Assembly: GCA_963747535.1 (NCBI GenBank)
Contig: CAVVFX010000023.1
Location: 310,001 to 374,000 of the forward strand
Direction of reading: 5' to 3'
From: CAVVFX01 sp963747535
Lineage (GTDB): Bacteria > Acidobacteriota > Terriglobia > Bryobacterales > Bryobacteraceae
DNA: 64,000 bases
The translations under genes were made by a program, and so were the position numbers. Shown piece after piece: positions 60,280 to 64,000 of this stretch (its first letter is position 1; the number at the start of each line of letters is the position of its first letter). The notes beneath the pieces were generated by a model. That model had not been told where the DNA came from and did not search any database. It was given only the letters and a program-made list of their open reading frames with translations.

Positions 60280-61302
60280 TCATGAAAACGACCGCATGGT
60301 TTCTTTGAGGCCTCTTTCGTAGCCATCGATCAACTTGTCCCAGGTAGCATTCGCGGCATCGTCGACTTGCCGGCGTGACGGATCGGCGTCGAACCAGTCA
60401 AGCGTGCGGCGAATGCCCCGCCAGAAAGGCGTAGTCGCGCAATAGTCCGGTACAAAGCGTTTGATCTTACTGTTATCGAACACCACGCTGACCGCCTTAT
60501 CGCCGATCAATCCGCCCAGCGCCTCAGGCAGGCAGGCGCCGATGAAGTCTGAGGGCAGGTGAATCAATTGCGGCTCCACGCCGGCGGCTTCGCCCACGAT
60601 CCGGTAGAACTGATCCCAGCACATAACCTCGTCGGTCGTGATATGAAATGCGTGTCCGATGGCCTGTTCGTGGCCGAGCAGCCCGACCAATCCTTTCGCG
60701 AAATCGGTATTGTGCGTGATGACCCACAGAGACGCGCCATCGCCCGGTACAATGACCTTCTTTCCGCGGCGCATGCGGTCCACAGCCGTATAGGACTTGG
60801 TCCAACTGTTAACCGCGAGAGTAATCTGGGTTTCGCCGTAAGTTAACGAAGGTCGTACGATCGTCACGGGAAAACCCTCTTCGCGATACGCGCGGAGCAG
60901 TCGCTCTTCGCAGGCGATCTTGTTGCGCGAATAGTCCCAATGCGGATTGGTTAGAGGCGTGGACTCGGTGATCAGGTAATGAGTCACTGGTTTTTGATAG
61001 GCGCTCGCGGAACTGATGAAGATGAACTGGCGGGTCCGGCCGCGAAACAGGTTCAAGTCGCGTTCGATGTGCGCGGGAGTGAACGCGATCCAGTCGACCA
61101 CCACATCGAACGATTGTCCCCCCAGCACACGAGCGGCGCCGGCAGTGTCATCCATGTCGACGGTCAGCGATTTTGCCCCCGCCGGAAGTTGAGCGGCGCG
61201 CTGGCCGCGCGTGAGGAGCGTCAGGTCGATGCCGCGTTCGATTGCCAGACGCGAGCACGCCGTGCTGATGATTCCGGTGCCGCCGATAAATAGAACTTTC
61301 AT
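60280..61302 (-). CDS. NAD-dependent epimerase/dehydratase-like protein
   Basis: 340 residues, extended-SDR fold. The nucleotide-binding start is FIGGTGIIS, with an Asp-rich VDMDD strand; the active-site Tyr/Lys lies in YSRNKIACE (YxxxK), preceded by SSASAYQKP. The substrate domain includes HAFHITTDEVMCWDQFY. Related proteins act on nucleotide sugars or are chloroplast-RNA-stem-loop-binding-like SDRs; the placement beside glycosyltransferases favours a sugar substrate. GAGAGAAG precedes the ATG. Confidence 0.85.
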   Translation of the reverse strand: MKVLFIGGTGIISTACSRLAIERGIDLTLLTRGQRAAQLPAGAKSLTVDMDDTAGAARVLGGQSFDVVVDWIAFTPAHIERDLNLFRGRTRQFIFISSASAYQKPVTHYLITESTPLTNPHWDYSRNKIACEERLLRAYREEGFPVTIVRPSLTYGETQITLAVNSWTKSYTAVDRMRRGKKVIVPGDGASLWVITHNTDFAKGLVGLLGHEQAIGHAFHITTDEVMCWDQFYRIVGEAAGVEPQLIHLPSDFIGACLPEALGGLIGDKAVSVVFDNSKIKRFVPDYCATTPFWRGIRRTLDWFDADPSRRQVDDAANATWDKLIDGYERGLKETMRSFS

Positions 61303-61334
61303 TTTCTTCTCTCCCGTGTGCTACGTTTCACATT

Positions 61335-62444
61335 ATGCAACGCCGAAGCTTTCTTGCCGTCCCACTGATGAGTTTTCAGATTGCACATGCCCCATCCGAC
61401 GAGCATGTCTACGCATACGGTGATGGTATCCCGCACTCACCTGAAGACTACGCGAAGTTGCTCGGGAATCTCACGGCCAGGGATAAAGTGGAATCCGACG
61501 AGTACTCGCGCGGCGGCGTAGTGGAGAAGTTGGAGGCCCGCGTGGCCTCGGCGCTGGGCAAGGAAGCGGCGGTGTGGCTGCCGACCGGCACGCTCGCGAA
61601 TCATCTGGCGGTCCGGTTGCTGGCCGGCGGGAAACGCCGTGTCCTGGTGCAGGCTGAAAGTCATCTGCAAAATGATTGCGGCGATTGCGCGGAGACGCTA
61701 AGCGGCTTGCATCTGATCGGTCTCGCGCCGGGCAAGGCGACTTTCACCATGGAGGAAGCGGAACGCGCGGCCAACGACGCCATGCTCGGGCGAGTGGCGA
61801 CGCCGGTGGGCGCACTGCAGATCGAATCGCCCGTACGGCGTCAATACGGGGAGCACTTCGACTTTACGGAGATGGCGAAGATTGCGTCATGGGCCCGTAA
61901 GCGCGGGATCGGGCTGCATCTCGACGGTGCAAGATTATTTCTCGAGAGCGCGTATACCAGGCGGCCGGTGAAAGAATACGCCGCGCTGTTCGATACGGTC
62001 TACGTCTCGATGTACAAGTACTTCAACGCAGCGAGCGGAGCCGTGCTCGCCGGCAGAAAGGAATTGCTCGCCGACCTCTATCAGACACGCCGTATGTTCG
62101 GGGGTGGATTACAGCAGGTCTGGCCATTTGCCGCAGTTGCACTGCATTATATGGAGGGATTCGAGCAGCGCTTTCGCGCGGCCGTAGATACTTCCGAACA
62201 GGTGATCGCGATGCTATCCGGCGATGGGCATTTCAAAGTGGAGCGAATTCCGCATGGCACTAATATCTTTCGACTGCGAGTCGAAGACGTGAATGCTCAG
62301 GTCTATCAAGGCCGCCTCGAGGAGGCCGGCATTTCGGCGAGATTTCCTGTTAGCAACGATTGGTTTACTTTACAGGTGAATGAGACATGGGGGCGCGTCC
62401 CGGCGGCTGAGATTGTAAGAAGGTTCAAAAAAGCTCTGGGCTAA
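61335..62444 (+). CDS. Threonine aldolase-like PLP enzyme with signal-like N-terminus
   Basis: 369 residues. The aldolase/beta-eliminating-lyase fold is clear: DEYSRGG, PTGTLANHLAV (phosphate turn), HLDGARLF with the pyridine-N Asp, and the Schiff-base Lys in SMYKYFNAASGAVLAG. Low-specificity threonine aldolases cleave threonine to glycine and acetaldehyde. The N-terminus MQRRSFLAVPLMSFQIAHA looks like a twin-arginine-type leader, unusual for this enzyme, so it may be exported. The nearby kbl fits threonine/glycine metabolism. Confidence 0.85.
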   Translation: MQRRSFLAVPLMSFQIAHAPSDEHVYAYGDGIPHSPEDYAKLLGNLTARDKVESDEYSRGGVVEKLEARVASALGKEAAVWLPTGTLANHLAVRLLAGGKRRVLVQAESHLQNDCGDCAETLSGLHLIGLAPGKATFTMEEAERAANDAMLGRVATPVGALQIESPVRRQYGEHFDFTEMAKIASWARKRGIGLHLDGARLFLESAYTRRPVKEYAALFDTVYVSMYKYFNAASGAVLAGRKELLADLYQTRRMFGGGLQQVWPFAAVALHYMEGFEQRFRAAVDTSEQVIAMLSGDGHFKVERIPHGTNIFRLRVEDVNAQVYQGRLEEAGISARFPVSNDWFTLQVNETWGRVPAAEIVRRFKKALG

Positions 62445-62619
62445 CACGGAGAAGGTTGTTAAGTTGCGCTGATGTTTCAGACTTCACGGTCTGGTACCGA
62501 GTTGTTAAAACATATTAAACATTAGTGTTTTGTGACGTTTTCCCCTGCTGCCCGTAACTTTCGGCGGTTCATGATCATCTTACTAATCGGAAGCAGCAAA
62601 TTAAAATTCGGAGATAGTC

Positions 62620-62943
62620 ATGAAGATCAATTTTCTTATCGGTTTTGCAATTCTCGGTCTTTCCCTCGCCAGCGCCAAGAGCTATGAAATCAATGTCGAT
62701 AGCGTATCCAAGGTCGGCGACGTCCAACTCCAACCGGGCGCTTACAGAGTGACGCTCGACGGTTCCAGGGTGAAGTTCACCAAAGAGGATTCGGGTAAGT
62801 GGGTCGAAACCAATGGCACCATTGAGAATAGTGCCAAGGCCAAGTTCGATGCGACTGCGCTCGAAACGGAGCAGAACAACGGCGTAACCACGGTCCACGA
62901 AATCGACCTCGGTGGCACACACACCGACATTAAGTTCCAGTAA
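62620..62943 (+). CDS. Small secreted hypothetical protein
   Basis: 107 residues with a clear signal peptide (MKINFLIGFAILGLSLASA) and a mature beta-rich domain of ~85 residues (QLQPGAYRVTLDGSRVKF, GTIENSAKAKFDATALE). Similar short secreted proteins with a PGxYxV motif are common in Acidobacteria; function unknown. GGAG stands 8 nt upstream of the ATG. A 175-bp A/T-richer stretch upstream may hold its promoter. Confidence 0.75.
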   Translation: MKINFLIGFAILGLSLASAKSYEINVDSVSKVGDVQLQPGAYRVTLDGSRVKFTKEDSGKWVETNGTIENSAKAKFDATALETEQNNGVTTVHEIDLGGTHTDIKFQ

Positions 62944-63072
62944 CCTTCGTCGGTCATTTGAATCATCCTCCAAGAAACCACGAGGCAGACGGCCCACGCG
63001 CACCGTCTGCCTTGTTTGCATTTTAGATACATAGACTCAACCCCCTCACGGTCGCGGCTCAGTAAGTGGGGC

Positions 63073-64000
63073 TCAGGAACTGCTTAGCTTCACTGCCGCG
63101 AACTGTCGCACGGCGAACTCCAGTTCCTCGCGAGTGTGCGCAGCCGACAGTTGAACTCGAATCCTGGCCTTCCCTTGCGGCACGACAGGATACGAGAATC
63201 CGACCACATACACGCCGCGTTCCAGCAGGGCGTCGGCCATCTTCGTCGCCAGCACGGCATCGCCCAGCAGAATCGGCACAATCGGATGCTCACCCGGCAC
63301 GATATTGAATCCGTCGGCCGTCATCCTGTCCCGGAAGAAACGCGTATTGTCATGCAGCCGTTCGCGTAACTCCCCGGATGAAGAAACCAGCTCGAGCACC
63401 TTCAAGGATGCCGCTACGATAGGCGGAGCCACGGAATTCGAAAATAAATACGGCCGCGACCGTTGGCGCAGGAGTTCGATTATCTCGCGGCGCCCGCTCG
63501 TATATCCTCCGCTCGCGCCGCCCAAAGCTTTCCCCAGCGTCCCTGTGAGAATATCGATCCGCCCCATGACATGGTGGTAATCATGGGTCCCGCGTCCCGA
63601 CTTCCCCATGAAACCAACCGCGTGTGAATCGTCCACCATCACCATCGCATCGTACTTTTCGGCGAGATCGCAGATCTCCGGCAGCCGGGCGATAAATCCG
63701 TCCATGGAGAAAACACCATCGGTGGCAATGAGTCGACGGCGTGCACCGGAGGCCTGTTTGAGCCGGTCCTCAAGCTCCGCCATGTCGCCGTTCTTGTAAC
63801 GGAATCGTGCAGCCTTGGACAGCCGGACGCCGTCGATGATGCTGGCGTGGTTCAATTCATCAGAAATGACCGCATCCTCAGCTTCCAGCAGCGTCTCGAA
63901 CAGTCCTCCGTTGGCGTCGAAGCAGGAACTGTAGAGAATAGTGTCCTCGGTGCCCAGAAAATCGCTGAGGCGCTCTTCGAGTTGCTTGTGAATCCCTTGC
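63073..64000 (-). CDS. kbl: Glycine C-acetyltransferase (2-amino-3-ketobutyrate CoA ligase), 5'-partial
   Basis: The frame is open to the right edge of the window, so the N-terminus is missing; about 308 residues are present. Alpha-oxoamine synthase family: DANGGLFETLL, SDELNHASIIDG, DGVFSMDGFIA, the pyridine-N Asp in VMVDDSHAVGF and the Schiff-base Lys in TLGKALGGASGGY. The sequence favours Kbl (with threonine dehydrogenase makes glycine and acetyl-CoA) over 8-amino-7-oxononanoate synthase. The tdh gene, if linked, would lie beyond the window. Confidence 0.88.
   Translation of the reverse strand, partial: QGIHKQLEERLSDFLGTEDTILYSSCFDANGGLFETLLEAEDAVISDELNHASIIDGVRLSKAARFRYKNGDMAELEDRLKQASGARRRLIATDGVFSMDGFIARLPEICDLAEKYDAMVMVDDSHAVGFMGKSGRGTHDYHHVMGRIDILTGTLGKALGGASGGYTSGRREIIELLRQRSRPYLFSNSVAPPIVAASLKVLELVSSSGELRERLHDNTRFFRDRMTADGFNIVPGEHPIVPILLGDAVLATKMADALLERGVYVVGFSYPVVPQGKARIRVQLSAAHTREELEFAVRQFAAVKLSSS

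Overview
The window looks like a chromosomal segment of a GC-rich acidobacterium, most likely Solibacter/Bryobacter-like. Evidence: an Oar-type TonB-dependent receptor with an N-terminal carboxypeptidase-regulatory-like domain, a PD40/TolB-propeller amidohydrolase, many secreted or Tat-leader enzymes and NHL propellers, and a combined bc/caa3 respiratory operon. The lineage is inferred from gene content; no rRNA, tRNA or CRISPR array was found.

Layout. 1-3.8 kb: a VOC protein converging on a large hybrid PAS histidine kinase. 4.1-11.7 kb: an accessory island. It holds a RIT-type mobile element (three overlapping tyrosine recombinases between mirrored inverted-repeat modules), an operon for a HEPN-like protein and an unknown partner (the partner is interrupted by an in-frame amber codon), and, pointing away from it, a two-gene operon of a TIR protein and a TIR/deoxyribosyltransferase-like protein. 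This pair of small operons is the best candidate for an undescribed defence or signalling system. 12.0-19.3 kb: sugar and amino-acid catabolism (SDR, Tat-leader TIM-barrel isomerase, APC permease, aminotransferase, propeller-amidohydrolase). 20.1-28.7 kb: one minus-strand respiratory operon, ctaC-ctaD-ctaE-membrane protein-cytochrome c-Rieske-cytochrome b/c fusion-ctaG-ctaB. 28.7-31.8 kb: intact glk and pgi lying between a C-terminal glycogen phosphorylase fragment and an N-terminal 6-phosphogluconate dehydrogenase fragment, i.e. a four-gene sugar-phosphate operon cut at both ends.

31.8-47.5 kb: enoyl-CoA hydratase, a TonB-dependent receptor, trmJ-acnA, an M55 peptidase, an ECF sigma/anti-sigma/secreted-protein operon, a Tat-leader NHL protein, a cyclic-nucleotide-binding protein and an OmpA-family lipoprotein-like protein. 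47.6-55.3 kb: membrane spermidine-synthase-like protein, GH29 fucosidase, secreted adhesin-like protein, NHL lyase-like protein, AT-hook miniprotein, AlkZ-like glycosylase. 55.7-61.3 kb: cell-surface glycan genes (three glycosyltransferases and an NAD-dependent epimerase-like protein). 61.3-64 kb: threonine-aldolase-like enzyme, small secreted protein and a partial kbl.

A REP-like palindromic repeat occurs in four full copies and one decayed copy; three full copies lie between the 3' ends of convergent genes. Gene starts were chosen from visible ribosome-binding sites and overlaps, and many differ from the longest open frame.
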